NCBI GenBank assembly: GCA_046349315.1
Contig: JAXMCQ010000012.1
Span: forward strand, 1 to 64,000
Source: JAEUMG01 sp046349315
Lineage (GTDB): Bacteria; Pseudomonadota; Alphaproteobacteria; Rhizobiales; Aestuariivirgaceae
Direction of reading: 5' to 3'
Length of the DNA: 64,000 nucleotides
The position numbers and the translations under genes are program-made. Every line of letters begins with the position of its first letter. The first letter of the stretch is position 1. Below, piece after piece: positions 51,459-60,946 of this stretch. The notes under the pieces are model-generated. The model had not been told where the DNA came from. It worked only from the letters and a program-made list of their open reading frames with translations, and searched no databases.

Positions 51459-52022
51459 ATGAATGGCAATCTCATCTCCACGGTCTGGCCGCAATCACAG
51501 ACTCAAATCGCTCTCAAGGCTCTGCTCGTGGTTCTCGGCGTGGCATTGCTGACGCTCGCTGCCAAGGTACAAGTGCCGTTCTGGCCGGTACCGATGACCT
51601 TGCAGACCTTGGTGGTTCTGCTGATTGGAGCAACCTATGGCGCGCGTCTGGCGGGCGTGACGGTTGGAAGCTATCTCGTCATTGGTGCGATTGGCGTGCC
51701 TGTCTTCGCGAGCGGTGCCGGCATTACGTACATGCTTGGACCGACGGGTGGCTATCTCATCGGGTTTCTGGTAGCGGCAGTATTTTTGGGCTACCTCGCC
51801 GATCGCGGCATGGGTCGCACATTGCTCTCGGCGCTGCTGCTTTTCGCCATCGGTGAAGTGGTGATCTTTGCATTCGGAACCGCTTGGTTATCAACGCTCA
51901 TCGGCCTCGATCGCGCGATTGCAGGCGGCCTTGTCCCCTTCATTCCTGCCGAAATCCTGAAGGTCGCGCTGGCTTCGGCGATCCTCTTCGGCGCGTGGAA
52001 GAAGTCTCAAAATCAAGCGTGA
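51459..52022 (+). CDS. bioY: BioY-family biotin transporter
   Basis: A 187-residue S component of ECF-type biotin uptake with six hydrophobic helices. The BioY signature is clear: AAKVQVPFWPVPMTLQTLVVLLIGATYG near residues 35-65, and LGPTGGYLIGFLVAAVFLGYLADRG with the conserved substrate-binding aspartate. BioY can work alone or with BioM/BioN, neither of which is in the window. It follows pxpC by 12 bp and precedes hyuB, which places biotin import inside the operon of a biotin-dependent enzyme. Confidence 0.93.
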   Translation: MNGNLISTVWPQSQTQIALKALLVVLGVALLTLAAKVQVPFWPVPMTLQTLVVLLIGATYGARLAGVTVGSYLVIGAIGVPVFASGAGITYMLGPTGGYLIGFLVAAVFLGYLADRGMGRTLLSALLLFAIGEVVIFAFGTAWLSTLIGLDRAIAGGLVPFIPAEILKVALASAILFGAWKKSQNQA

Positions 52023-52062
52023 CATGGCGAAGGTGCGTCGAGGTGGGAACGGGAGAAGTGCT

Positions 52063-53823
52063 ATGGGCGTGAAGCGAAAGACGAAGGTCGATCCCATCAC
52101 GCTCTCGGTGGTTCGCGGCGTCCTTGAGACCACGCAGCGCGAGATGACCTTGTCTTTGGAGAAGACCGCTCGGTCCTCGGTCTTCAATCTTGCGCATGAT
52201 TATTCGACGGCTCTCTTCAACGCCAAGCCGGAGATGATCCTTCAAGGCCAGGATATTCCAATCCATCTCGGCTCGCTCATTCCGGCGATGAAATCGGTTG
52301 CCAAGTTCTTCGGTGACGACATTCACGAAGGCGATCTCATTCTCCACAACGACCCGGCCTTCGGCGGCAGCCACGCCATCGACACCTGCATGTACAAGCC
52401 GGTCTTCTACAAGGGGAAGCTTGCATACTGGACCGTATGCAAGGGGCATTTGACGGATATCGGCGGCCCTGTGCCCGCCGGCTACAACCCAAACGCCAAG
52501 GAGATCTATGCGGAATGCCTACGCATTCCGCCGATCAAGATCTGGGATCGCGGCAAGCCCCGGAATGACGTGCTCAACATGATCTTCACGAACATGCGAG
52601 CGCGCAGAGACCAGGAGGGGGATTTCAACGCGCTCATCGGCGCCTGCCAGGTTGGCGAGCGCAATCTTCTCAATATGCTGGAGAAGTATGGCGAGAAGAC
52701 CGTCAATACCTGCATCAATGAATTGCTGGACATGGCGGATCGTCATATGCGCGATCTCATCCGCACGGTCCCAGACGGCACTTATGAAGGTGTCGCGATC
52801 CTCGAGGACGCCGGACACGGCTTCGGCGATTTCGAGATCAAGGCGACGGTGACGATCAAGAAAGACACGTGTCACATCGCGATCTCAAGTCCTCCCCAAA
52901 TTCCCTATTTCATCAATTCCTACGAGGGAAATTCGCATTCTGGCGTCTATCTTGGCTTGATGATGTTCGCGGCTTTGCCGCCGCCCTACAATGAAGGGCT
53001 TTATCGCTGCGTGAGCGTCGATTTTGGGCCGAAAGGCACGATCTGCAATGCGCAGGAACCGGCGCCGCACATGAATTGCACCACGACGCCGATGGAAACG
53101 CTGACCGACGCCGTGCGGCTCGCCTTCGAAAAGGCGATGCCATCGAAAGTCGCGGCGTCCTGGGGGCATGCCAACGGTCTCAACATAGCCGGCTGGGATT
53201 CGCGTACCAACGAGGAATTCGTGACGATGGTGCTCGCCACCATCATTTCGGGCGGCGGCGCTACGCCCCAGCAGGATGGATGGCATGCGGTCGGCCCGGA
53301 ATGCTGTTTCGGGGCGCTGACATCCGGTGATGTGGAGCTGCTCGAATACTCCTATCCGATCATCATCCACAGATATGCATTGATGACCGACTCTGGTGGG
53401 GCCGGAAAGTTCCGCGGCGGTTCGGGCACGGCCTGGGAGGTCGAGCCCCTCGACAAGGACATGTTGTGCATCGGTTTCGGCGAGGGACGGCGTATTCCTG
53501 CAATGGGCGCGGCAGGAGCTTTTTCGCGCAATATCGATTCAAAAGTCGGCCGCGTGGAGCTCAAAAAAGCCGGGAAGACCGAGGTCGTTCGCAAGAACAT
53601 TCTCGAGACCATCAAGCCCGGCGAGACCGTGACCAACATGAATCCAGGCGGTGGCGGCTATGGCAATCCGTTTGAACGGCCGATCGATAGAGTCGTATCG
53701 GACGTCAGAAACCGGCTGGTGTCCATCGACGGGGCCAAGCGTGATTACGGGGTTGTGATCTCCAATCGCGAAACATTGGAAGTCGACGCGGCTGCAACCC
53801 ATCGTCTGCGTGCCGGGGGCTGA
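52063..53823 (+). CDS. hyuB: Hydantoinase B/oxoprolinase-family protein
   Basis: A 586-residue HyuB-type subunit from the ATG at 52063 (GGGAGA upstream; a start at 52024 would overlap bioY by little and is possible). Family segments: DPITLSVVRGVLETTQREM, ARSSVFNLAHDYSTALFN, ILHNDPAFGGSHAIDTCMY, and PGGGGYGNPFERP at the C-terminus. HyuB pairs with HyuA in ATP-dependent hydrolysis of cyclic amides such as hydantoins, 5-oxoproline or caprolactam/valerolactam (OplAB), and some relatives are acetone or acetophenone carboxylases. The next gene starts five bases after its stop. Confidence 0.9.
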   Translation: MGVKRKTKVDPITLSVVRGVLETTQREMTLSLEKTARSSVFNLAHDYSTALFNAKPEMILQGQDIPIHLGSLIPAMKSVAKFFGDDIHEGDLILHNDPAFGGSHAIDTCMYKPVFYKGKLAYWTVCKGHLTDIGGPVPAGYNPNAKEIYAECLRIPPIKIWDRGKPRNDVLNMIFTNMRARRDQEGDFNALIGACQVGERNLLNMLEKYGEKTVNTCINELLDMADRHMRDLIRTVPDGTYEGVAILEDAGHGFGDFEIKATVTIKKDTCHIAISSPPQIPYFINSYEGNSHSGVYLGLMMFAALPPPYNEGLYRCVSVDFGPKGTICNAQEPAPHMNCTTTPMETLTDAVRLAFEKAMPSKVAASWGHANGLNIAGWDSRTNEEFVTMVLATIISGGGATPQQDGWHAVGPECCFGALTSGDVELLEYSYPIIIHRYALMTDSGGAGKFRGGSGTAWEVEPLDKDMLCIGFGEGRRIPAMGAAGAFSRNIDSKVGRVELKKAGKTEVVRKNILETIKPGETVTNMNPGGGGYGNPFERPIDRVVSDVRNRLVSIDGAKRDYGVVISNRETLEVDAAATHRLRAGG

Positions 53824-53827
53824 GGGC

Positions 53828-55909
53828 ATGCGCGCGAAATACCGATTGGGGATCGACGCCGGCGGCACCTTCACGGATTTCGTGATTGCCAATCGTGATT
53901 CCGGCGAGGTCAAGCTGTTCAAGGCGCTCTCTACGCCCTCTGATCCAACCGCAGCCATTCAGAACGGCCTGAGACTCATCGCCGAGGATATCGGGGCAGA
54001 TGCGGCGGATATCGTGTCCAATTGCGATCTGTGCATCAATGGGACCACGGTCGGGCTCAATGCGTTGATCACGCATCGCGGCGGCAAGACCGGGCTGATC
54101 TGCACGGCGGGCCACGAAGACTCGATCGAAATCCGTAATGGCCACAAGGAAGATGGCTTTCGCTATGATCCGGAGTACCCGGCAGCGGTCATGCTCGTGC
54201 CGCGGTATCTGCGCAAGGGCGTGAGAGAACGCATCCTGTCGGATGGCTCGATCCGCCAAGCAATGCTGGAGGAGGATGTCCGCGAGGTTTGCGCACTCTT
54301 CAAGAATGAGGGTGTTGAGACCATTGCGATCTCGTTTGTCTGGTCGGTCCTCAATCCGATTCATGAGCGCCGGGCCGCGGAAATCGTGCGTGAGATGCTG
54401 CCCGGGGCGATCCTGACCGTCGGCAGCGAACTCTACCCGCAGATTCGCGAATATACGCGCACCTCGACTGCTGTCGTGAACGCCTATCTCGCTCCCGTCA
54501 TGCGCAAATATGTCGCCGCAGTCGATGCCTATTTCCAATCTCTGGGCGCGAAACAGCCGGTGCGATATTTCCAGTCGAATGGTGGCTTGGCGATCGGCCA
54601 GGTCATGACAGACCGGTCAGTCTACGCGATCAATTCCGGCCCGGCTTCTGCGCCACAGGCGGGGCTTTATGTCAGCGCTCCTTTCAAACGCAAGAATGTC
54701 ATCACCGTCGATATGGGCGGGACGTCTTTCGATATCACGCTGACCAAGGACGGCCAGACCAATCTCAACAAGAATATCGACTTCCTGCGCTATCGCATCG
54801 GCGTGCCGATGATCCAAGTCGAGACATTGGGAGCGGGCGGCGGCTCGATCGGATGGATCGACTCGCTTGGCATTTTGCAGGTCGGACCGCAATCGGCAGG
54901 ATCCGAGCCGGGACCGGCCTGTTATGGACAGGGCGGTACCGAGCCTACGATCTCAGACGCCAATCTGGTGCTCGGCTATCTCAACCCGAAGGGGCTGCTT
55001 GGCGGAGAATTGCCGCTCGATCTCGCCAAGGCGCGGGCGGCATTGAAGAAAGTGGCCGATCCCCTTGGCATGTCGGTCGAACGTGCGGCCTATGGCATGT
55101 TCATCATCGTCAACAACAACATGGTCAACGGCATCCGCCGCGTTTCGGTCGAGCGCGGGTATGACCCGCGGGACTTCGTGCTTGTCGGCGCCGGCGGCGC
55201 CACGGCTGCGCATGTGACCGCACTGGCGCGCGAAATGGGGATCGACACGATCATCCTGCCCAAACTGGCGTCGGGCCTCTGCGCTTTCGGGCAAATCATA
55301 TCGGACGTGAAGTATAATTATATGGCGACCGCGCCGGCCCGTCTCGATAATGCCAACGCCTACAAGCGACTTAACAAGCTATTTCGCGAGATCGAGGCAA
55401 GCGGAATTCGGCATCTCAAGTCCGATGGCTTCAAGAAGGGTGCCATTGCAGTCAAGCGCAGCCTCGACATGCGCTATGTCGGGCAGGTTCACGAATGTAC
55501 TGTCGACATCGAGAGTTTCGAGATCAACGAGAAGACAGTCGACAAAGTGAAGGACGCCTTTCACAAGCGTCATGAAGAACTCTACACCTATGCAGAACGC
55601 CACAATGCGGTCGAGGTGGTGAATATCGAGTCAACCCTCTATGGCCGGATCGACAAGCCCAAGCCACCGAAGCTTCATCGCGGGGTTTCCCCTGCAAAGG
55701 CCCTGAGGGAGTACCGCAAGGCGATTTTCCATGCTTCCGGAAAGGCCACGCGTACGCCCGTCTATGACGGCGGATTGCTTGGCGCCGGCGCGGCGATTGC
55801 GGGGCCGGCGATTATCGAAGAGGTGACAACGACGATCGTGATTGAGCCGGGATGGACCGCGCGCCTCGATGCGAGCGGCTCCTATGTCATTACTCGGAAG
55901 AGGACGTAA
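53828..55909 (+). CDS. hyuA: Hydantoinase A/oxoprolinase-family protein
   Basis: A 693-residue HyuA-type ATPase subunit from the ATG at 53828, six bases beyond the hyuB stop. It has an actin-like (ASKHA) fold with two phosphate motifs: GIDAGGTFTDFVIANRD at the N-terminus and ITVDMGGTSFDITLTK near residue 300. NGTTVGLNALITHRGGKTGLI and VETLGAGGGSIGWID also match. It should phosphorylate the substrate amide in complex with HyuB. Position in the operon links it to the same lactam-like substrate as PxpABC. Confidence 0.92.
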   Translation: MRAKYRLGIDAGGTFTDFVIANRDSGEVKLFKALSTPSDPTAAIQNGLRLIAEDIGADAADIVSNCDLCINGTTVGLNALITHRGGKTGLICTAGHEDSIEIRNGHKEDGFRYDPEYPAAVMLVPRYLRKGVRERILSDGSIRQAMLEEDVREVCALFKNEGVETIAISFVWSVLNPIHERRAAEIVREMLPGAILTVGSELYPQIREYTRTSTAVVNAYLAPVMRKYVAAVDAYFQSLGAKQPVRYFQSNGGLAIGQVMTDRSVYAINSGPASAPQAGLYVSAPFKRKNVITVDMGGTSFDITLTKDGQTNLNKNIDFLRYRIGVPMIQVETLGAGGGSIGWIDSLGILQVGPQSAGSEPGPACYGQGGTEPTISDANLVLGYLNPKGLLGGELPLDLAKARAALKKVADPLGMSVERAAYGMFIIVNNNMVNGIRRVSVERGYDPRDFVLVGAGGATAAHVTALAREMGIDTIILPKLASGLCAFGQIISDVKYNYMATAPARLDNANAYKRLNKLFREIEASGIRHLKSDGFKKGAIAVKRSLDMRYVGQVHECTVDIESFEINEKTVDKVKDAFHKRHEELYTYAERHNAVEVVNIESTLYGRIDKPKPPKLHRGVSPAKALREYRKAIFHASGKATRTPVYDGGLLGAGAAIAGPAIIEEVTTTIVIEPGWTARLDASGSYVITRKRT

Positions 55910-55919
55910 TCAGCGAGCG

Positions 55920-56663
55920 ATGGTTCTTTCCCTCACAGCCGATCATGTCTCTGTGTCCTTCGAAGGCCTTCGCGCCCTCTCAAATGTGAATGTCGATGTG
56001 CCGCGCGAGATGGTTACGGGGCTTATCGGGCCTAATGGCGCCGGCAAGACGACACTCGTGAATGTACTGACGGGATTCCAGGTTCCAACGGAGGGCCATG
56101 TGATCCTGGATGGCGAGAAACTCGGGCGGCTACCGCCGCATCAGATTCGCCGACGCGGCGTGGCCCGCACGTTTCAGTCGGGGCGGCTGTTTTCCGATCT
56201 CACCGTGCTGGATAATCTCGAGGTCACGGGTGTCGGGCTTGGCCTGGCCAGAAGAGATGCGGCAGCACGCGCCGAAGCCATGCTCGAATGGATCGGTATT
56301 GCGCAATTGGCCGAGCGGGCAGGGGGCGGTCTTCCCTATACGGATGAGCGGCGCGTCGCCATCGGTCGCGCGCTGATGATGGACCCAAGCTACCTGCTTC
56401 TGGATGAACCGGCGGCCGGCATGTCTGCAGAGGAGGCAAAGGAACTGGCGGCGCTGATCAAACGCATCGTCGCCGAGAAGAAATGCGGCGTCTTGCTGAT
56501 CGAGCACAATATCGGCCTCGTTCTGAACATCTGCGATCATATTCACGTTCTCGATTCCGGTGAGATCATCGAGGTTGGGTCGCCATCGGCCATCAAGGCG
56601 AGCGAGAAAGTGCGGCATGCCTATATGGGAACACAGGCCGACGCGGTAGGTGAAGTATTATGA
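55920..56663 (+). CDS. livG: Branched-chain amino-acid-type ABC transporter ATP-binding protein
   Basis: A 247-residue ATPase of the LivG type, from the ATG at 55920. Walker A GPNGAGKTTLVN is at about residues 34-45, Walker B reads SYLLLDEPAAGM, and the Q-loop region and C-loop SGQQ equivalent (here GGGLPYTDERRVAIGRAL) lies before it. The signature is degenerate: LPYTDERRVAI replaces the usual LSYGQQRRLEI, still of the Liv type. It overlaps the next gene by four bases (ATGA). Confidence 0.9.
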   Translation: MVLSLTADHVSVSFEGLRALSNVNVDVPREMVTGLIGPNGAGKTTLVNVLTGFQVPTEGHVILDGEKLGRLPPHQIRRRGVARTFQSGRLFSDLTVLDNLEVTGVGLGLARRDAAARAEAMLEWIGIAQLAERAGGGLPYTDERRVAIGRALMMDPSYLLLDEPAAGMSAEEAKELAALIKRIVAEKKCGVLLIEHNIGLVLNICDHIHVLDSGEIIEVGSPSAIKASEKVRHAYMGTQADAVGEVL

Positions 56664-57382
56664 GCCTGCTCGAGGTCCAGGATGTCACGGTTCGCTATGG
56701 GCAGCTCACTGCCTTGCGCAAGGCTAACATCGTGCTCGAAGCGGGAGAAACGCTGTTCGTGACCGGCCCGAACGGCGCAGGAAAATCCACGCTTCTCAAG
56801 GCGATCGCAGGTGTCGTTACACCGCGCGAGGGTGAAATCCGCCTTGACGGACAAAAGATATCCGGCCGGGTCCCGGAGGAAATCGCCCGGATGGGCTTCT
56901 CGATGGTTCCGGAAGGCCGTGAGGTCTTCGGCGCTCTGACAATCGAAGAGAACCTGCGGTTGGGCACCGGCATGCGGTCCGACAAGGACAAGGCGGCGCG
57001 CGATCTTGAGCAGGTCTATGCGGTGTTTCCGATGCTTCACGAACGCCGGGATCGCCACGCCGGTGTTCTCTCAGGCGGCCAACAGCAGATGCTCGTCATC
57101 GGTCGGGCGCTTATGGCCGGCCCGCGCCTCATCGCCATTGACGAGCCGTCGCTCGGGCTGGCGCCCAAGGTGATCGACGATGTCTATGCGACGCTTCTGA
57201 AATTGCGCGATCAAAGCGGATTGACGCTGCTTATCGTTGAGCAGAGCGCCACCCGAGCCATGCTGACCGGGGGGCGGATGATACTCATGCGCTCGGGGGA
57301 AATCGCTCTCGCGGGAGATGCTCGCGAGCTTGCTCGCGGCGATACGCTCAAGGCCGCCTATTTTGGATATGGAGAGCATTAG
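56660..57382 (+). CDS. livF: Branched-chain amino-acid-type ABC transporter ATP-binding protein
   Basis: A 240-residue LivF-type ATPase. Walker A GPNGAGKSTLLK is at about residues 36-47, the signature is HAGVLSGGQQQMLVIGRAL, and Walker B is LIAIDEPSLGLAPKV. It pairs with LivG as the second ATPase of the same importer. A four-base overlap joins it to livG. Its 3' end lies close to or within the livH start. Confidence 0.93.
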   Translation: MSLLEVQDVTVRYGQLTALRKANIVLEAGETLFVTGPNGAGKSTLLKAIAGVVTPREGEIRLDGQKISGRVPEEIARMGFSMVPEGREVFGALTIEENLRLGTGMRSDKDKAARDLEQVYAVFPMLHERRDRHAGVLSGGQQQMLVIGRALMAGPRLIAIDEPSLGLAPKVIDDVYATLLKLRDQSGLTLLIVEQSATRAMLTGGRMILMRSGEIALAGDARELARGDTLKAAYFGYGEH

Positions 57383-58298
57383 GGTGACGGCAGCGCTCCA
57401 GATATTCTTCGACGCGCTGAGCCTCGGCAGCTTGTATGCTCTCGGTGCGCTCGGGATCGCCCTCATCTTCGGTGTGATGCGGCTCGTGAACTTCGCGCAT
57501 GGCGATTACATCGCATTTTGCGTGTTCGCGCTGCTCTGGCCTTCAATCGATGCCGCAGCGATTGTTTTCGCCGGAAATTTGCCAACGGTCGTTCTCATTC
57601 CGCTCATTATCGCAATAGGCGCCGGCTTGTCGGTGCTGTCGGAGATCATTGTCTTCCGGCGGTTTCGCAATGCGAACCCGGCGACAATGATGATTGCTTC
57701 CTTCGCGCTCGGCTTCGTTATCCGCTACTTCCTGTTGATGCTTTATTCGAGTCGGCCCAAGTCCATCGACCTGTGGTCGAATTTGAGCCTGCCGATGGAA
57801 ATCCTCGGCGCGCGCATACCGCTGCTGCAAGTTATAACAATCTGCATTACGATTGTCGTTCTCTTGGCGTTGACGGCATTCCTCAAGCATACGCGCTTCG
57901 GATTGGAAATGCGGGCGGCTGCAGAGAATTTCACAATGGCCCGGATGCTCGGCGTTCGGGCGAATAACGTGATCATGCTGGCATTCGCCTTGAGCGGCGC
58001 GCTTGCCGCGGCAATCGGGCTGATCCTCGTCACACAAACCGGCACCGTCGATATCCAGATGGGCGTCTCGGTCATGCTCGTGGCATTCATCGCCACGGTG
58101 ATCGGTGGGCTCGGGAGCCTCGCAGGCGCGGTTGTCGCCGGGTTTCTGATCGGCGGAGCGACGGTGTTGATGCAGGTCATTCTGCCTGTCGACGCCCGAC
58201 CATTTCGCGATGCCTTCGTCTATGGTGCGGTCATCGTGACGCTCATCTGGCGCCCGAATGGATTGTTCGCGCCGAAATCCGCCAAGCAGAGAGTCTGA
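57369..58298 (+). CDS. livH: Branched-chain amino-acid-type ABC transporter permease
   Basis: 309 residues with the ATG at 57369, or 304 with the GTG at 57384 just after the livF stop. Eight to nine hydrophobic helices. The first membrane block LGSLYALGALGIALIFGVMRLVNFAHGDY is a LivH hallmark, and the EAA-like loop FAENFTMARMLG (here AAENFTMARMLGVRANNVIM) precedes GGLGSLAGAVVAGFLIGG. Partner permease is encoded 2 bp downstream. Confidence 0.93.
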   Translation: MESIRVTAALQIFFDALSLGSLYALGALGIALIFGVMRLVNFAHGDYIAFCVFALLWPSIDAAAIVFAGNLPTVVLIPLIIAIGAGLSVLSEIIVFRRFRNANPATMMIASFALGFVIRYFLLMLYSSRPKSIDLWSNLSLPMEILGARIPLLQVITICITIVVLLALTAFLKHTRFGLEMRAAAENFTMARMLGVRANNVIMLAFALSGALAAAIGLILVTQTGTVDIQMGVSVMLVAFIATVIGGLGSLAGAVVAGFLIGGATVLMQVILPVDARPFRDAFVYGAVIVTLIWRPNGLFAPKSAKQRV

Positions 58299-58300
58299 TC

Positions 58301-59347
58301 ATGGCGGCCAGGAAATCCATTCTCGCAAGGACGGCATCGACGCCGATCATACTCATCGGAATTCTCCTGGCCGTGGCGCTCGTTGCTTTCGCGGTCAAAT
58401 CCGGGCCTTTCAATCAGACCGTGATCGATATCTTTATCCGCGTCGTCCTGGTGGTTGGACTTTACGTCTTCATCGGCAATTCCGGCGTCATCAGCTTCGG
58501 CCATATCGGCTTCACCTGTCTCGGGGCCTATGCAACCGCATGGCTGACGATTCCGCCACCGATGAAAAAGATGGCCCTGCCGGGGCTTCCTGATTTCATC
58601 CTGAATACTAAGCTTCCCTTCGTCCTTGCCATCATTCTTGCGGCGCTCTTCGCGGGTGCTTGCGCCTTCGTGTTCGGCAAGATTCTGATGCGGCTATCCG
58701 GCATCGCCGCGTCGATCGCAACATTTGCGATGCTGGCCGTCATCAACCAAGTCTATTCGAACTGGGAAAATGTTACGGGCGCGACAAGTTCCGTCGTCGG
58801 CATCCCGATCAATCGAAATATCTGGCCTTATGCGATCTGCGCGTTTGTCGCGGTCATCATTGCTTATTTCTATGCCATCTCGATGTCGGGGCTGGCGCTG
58901 CGGTCGGCGCGTGACGAGGCAACGGCGGCGGCTGCGTCAGGCGTCGACATCACGCGCGAGCGCTTGATCGCGTTTACCCTGAGCGGGGTGATCATGGGGC
59001 TTGGTGGTGCGCTCTATGCGCATTCGGTCGGTGTCGTGACGCCCGATACATTCTATCTGGGGCTGACATTCATCTCCCTGTCGATGCTCGTCGTCGGCGG
59101 AATGAACAGTCTGTCGGGCGCAGTTCTGGGGGTCGTTATTCTCTCGACGATCATCCAGATATTGCGATGGCTAGAGAAGGGCGTGCCTGTAGGCGGCGTT
59201 ACGTTGACAATTCCGAATGGTCTTCAGGAGATCGCGATCGGGATCGTCATGATCGTGATCCTCATGTACAGGCCGTCCGGCCTCACAAAGAACAGAGAGC
59301 TGGTCTGGAAAGGCTGGCCGTTCAACAAGCTTTCCGGAAGCACGTGA
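58301..59347 (+). CDS. livM: Branched-chain amino-acid-type ABC transporter permease
   Basis: A 348-residue LivM-type permease with about nine helices. VLVVGLYVFIGNSGVISFGHIGFTCLGAYATAWL is the diagnostic LivM stretch, the ATPase-contact loop includes ALRSARDEATAAAASGVDITRERLIAF, and GGMNSLSGAVLGVVILSTI lies near the end. It is translated 2 bp after livH. Together they form the membrane channel for the operon's substrate. Confidence 0.93.
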   Translation: MAARKSILARTASTPIILIGILLAVALVAFAVKSGPFNQTVIDIFIRVVLVVGLYVFIGNSGVISFGHIGFTCLGAYATAWLTIPPPMKKMALPGLPDFILNTKLPFVLAIILAALFAGACAFVFGKILMRLSGIAASIATFAMLAVINQVYSNWENVTGATSSVVGIPINRNIWPYAICAFVAVIIAYFYAISMSGLALRSARDEATAAAASGVDITRERLIAFTLSGVIMGLGGALYAHSVGVVTPDTFYLGLTFISLSMLVVGGMNSLSGAVLGVVILSTIIQILRWLEKGVPVGGVTLTIPNGLQEIAIGIVMIVILMYRPSGLTKNRELVWKGWPFNKLSGST

Positions 59348-59403
59348 GCCGGTCATACTCACGGCCCGGATTGGTATCGTGCCTTAACCTAGTGGAGGAA
59401 GTG

Positions 59404-60600
59404 ATGAAAAACCGAATAAAACTGAGTCTGAGCGCCGCACTTGGCGTTCTGGCGCTATCCGCGACGCTCGCCCAGGCGGATGACGACAAGATTGTCGTCG
59501 GCTTTGCCACGGCTGCGTCGGGATTCATGCAGGCCTATGACAAGCCGGCACAAGACGCGGCCATGATTCGCATCGATGAGATCAACAAGGCCGGTGGTCT
59601 TCTCGGCAAACAGATCGAAGTCGTCACAGCCGATACAAAGACCGACCGCGCAGAAGGTGCGAAGGCGGGACTGGAAGTTCTCGACAAGGGTGCCGATCTG
59701 GTCATCGTATCCTGCGATTATGACTTTGGATCGCCAGCGGCTTTGGCGGCGGAAGGCGCCGGCAAGGTTTCGTTCTTCCTCTGCGCGGAATCGATCAAGG
59801 CCGGCATCCAGGGCGTGGGCCCGCATTCCTTCTCGGCATCGGTGCTTGCGGCGGTTCAGGGCGCCACCATGGCGGAATGGGCCTATAAAAAGAGAAATGC
59901 GCGCAACTTCTACCGTCTTCTCGATACCTGGACGGAATACAACAAGGGCATTTGCGACGGCTTTGACTGGATGCTACCGCGCCTCGAAGGCGCCAAGCTC
60001 GTCGGCGAGGATACGTTCAAGAACGAGGATGCGACGATCGCCGCCCAGATCACGCGCATCAAGAGCCTGCCGCAGGAACCGGACGCCATCATGCTCTGCA
60101 CGATGATGCCGGGTGCGGTGTCTGCGATAAAGCAAATCCGCGCTGCCGGCATCAAGGCACCGATCCTGAACGGCTCAGGCGTGGACGGCAGCTATTGGCT
60201 GAGTGCTGTTCCGGGTCTTTCAGACTTCATCGTACCGGTGCAAGGCTCGATCTATGGCGATGATCCGAATCCGGCGGTGAACGAGTTCAACAAGAAGTAC
60301 AAGGAAGTGACCGGTGGCGATCCGTCCAGCCAGTATGTCTACCCCGGCTATGTGCTGATCGATGTTTGGGCCAAGGCGGTCGAGCGTGCGAAGTCGACCG
60401 ATGCGGATGCCGTTGTTGCGGAGCTCGAGAAGATGAAGGACGAGCCCACCTTGTTCGGGCCGCGCACCTTTACCAATGAGATCCACCATCAGAATCGCGG
60501 TCGCTACCTGATCGTCGAAACCAGGAATGGCAAGCCTGGGGTGATCGACGAATGGACGATCTCGGAGGCTATTCCGGTCGACTACCTCATCAGCAAGTAA
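59404..60600 (+). CDS. Liv-type ABC transporter substrate-binding protein
   Basis: 398 residues from the ATG at 59404 (GTGGAGGAAGTG upstream). The signal peptide is KNRIKLSLSAALGVLALSATLAQA, and the mature protein starts DDDKIVVGFATAASGFMQAYD. The type I periplasmic-binding fold is evident: DEINKAGGLLGKQIEVVTADTKTD and LDKGADLVIVSCDYDFGSP. The ligand loop differs from LivJ (leucine) proteins, which fits a different ligand, perhaps a cyclic amide, hydantoin or oxoproline given the operon. A strong terminator follows directly. Confidence 0.9.
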   Translation: MKNRIKLSLSAALGVLALSATLAQADDDKIVVGFATAASGFMQAYDKPAQDAAMIRIDEINKAGGLLGKQIEVVTADTKTDRAEGAKAGLEVLDKGADLVIVSCDYDFGSPAALAAEGAGKVSFFLCAESIKAGIQGVGPHSFSASVLAAVQGATMAEWAYKKRNARNFYRLLDTWTEYNKGICDGFDWMLPRLEGAKLVGEDTFKNEDATIAAQITRIKSLPQEPDAIMLCTMMPGAVSAIKQIRAAGIKAPILNGSGVDGSYWLSAVPGLSDFIVPVQGSIYGDDPNPAVNEFNKKYKEVTGGDPSSQYVYPGYVLIDVWAKAVERAKSTDADAVVAELEKMKDEPTLFGPRTFTNEIHHQNRGRYLIVETRNGKPGVIDEWTISEAIPVDYLISK

Positions 60601-60617
60601 TCTCTATTGCTTCCAGG

Positions 60618-60647
60618 GCCCCGCAGCGGATCGCTGCGGGGCTTTTT
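60618..60647 (+). terminator. Rho-independent terminator of the pxp/hyu/liv operon
   Basis: Perfect 11-bp arms GCCCCGCAGCG (60618-60628) and CGCTGCGGGGC (60632-60642) with loop GAT, followed by TTTTT. It closes the operon 17 bp after the binding protein stop. Confidence 0.92.
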
Positions 60648-60748
60648 CCGTTTTGGGACACTTTTTTGCTTCGTCGGTTCCTTGGCCGGCCATTCACCTG
60701 ACATTCAGGCGCACGAGCCCAGTCTCCACCCGTCCAAGGGAGAGAATA

Positions 60749-60946
60749 ATGACTGCGGCGACAGCTGCCCTCTATGACGGGCGCGCGATTTGCGACGTGC
60801 CAAATGCGCCGGCCGAACTGGGGCTTTCAGATTGCGAGCTGACATCCGACGAGTTCTCACGGTTGTTGGGGGAGATCGACAGGCTGCAGCTTCGGAGCCT
60901 GCTGGACCAGTGCAAGTCAAATGAGCTGATCGGCCGGGCATCTTGA
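60749..60946 (+). CDS. Small hypothetical protein, first of a pair
   Basis: 65 residues, not recognised. ATG at 60749 preceded by AGGGAGAG. The predicted protein is soluble, helical and acidic in the second half (LSDCELTSDEFSRLLGEIDRLQLRSLLDQC), with three cysteines (AICDVP, SDCELT, DQCKSN). Its stop overlaps the next start (TGATG), so both are likely translated together. It lies between the terminator and rhaI. Function unknown. Confidence 0.6.
   Translation: MTAATAALYDGRAICDVPNAPAELGLSDCELTSDEFSRLLGEIDRLQLRSLLDQCKSNELIGRAS

Noticed and set aside
60653..60748. N-terminal extension of the first micro-gene
   Set aside because: The extension lacks a ribosome binding site and begins close to the terminator; the ATG at 60749 has AGGGAGAG upstream.
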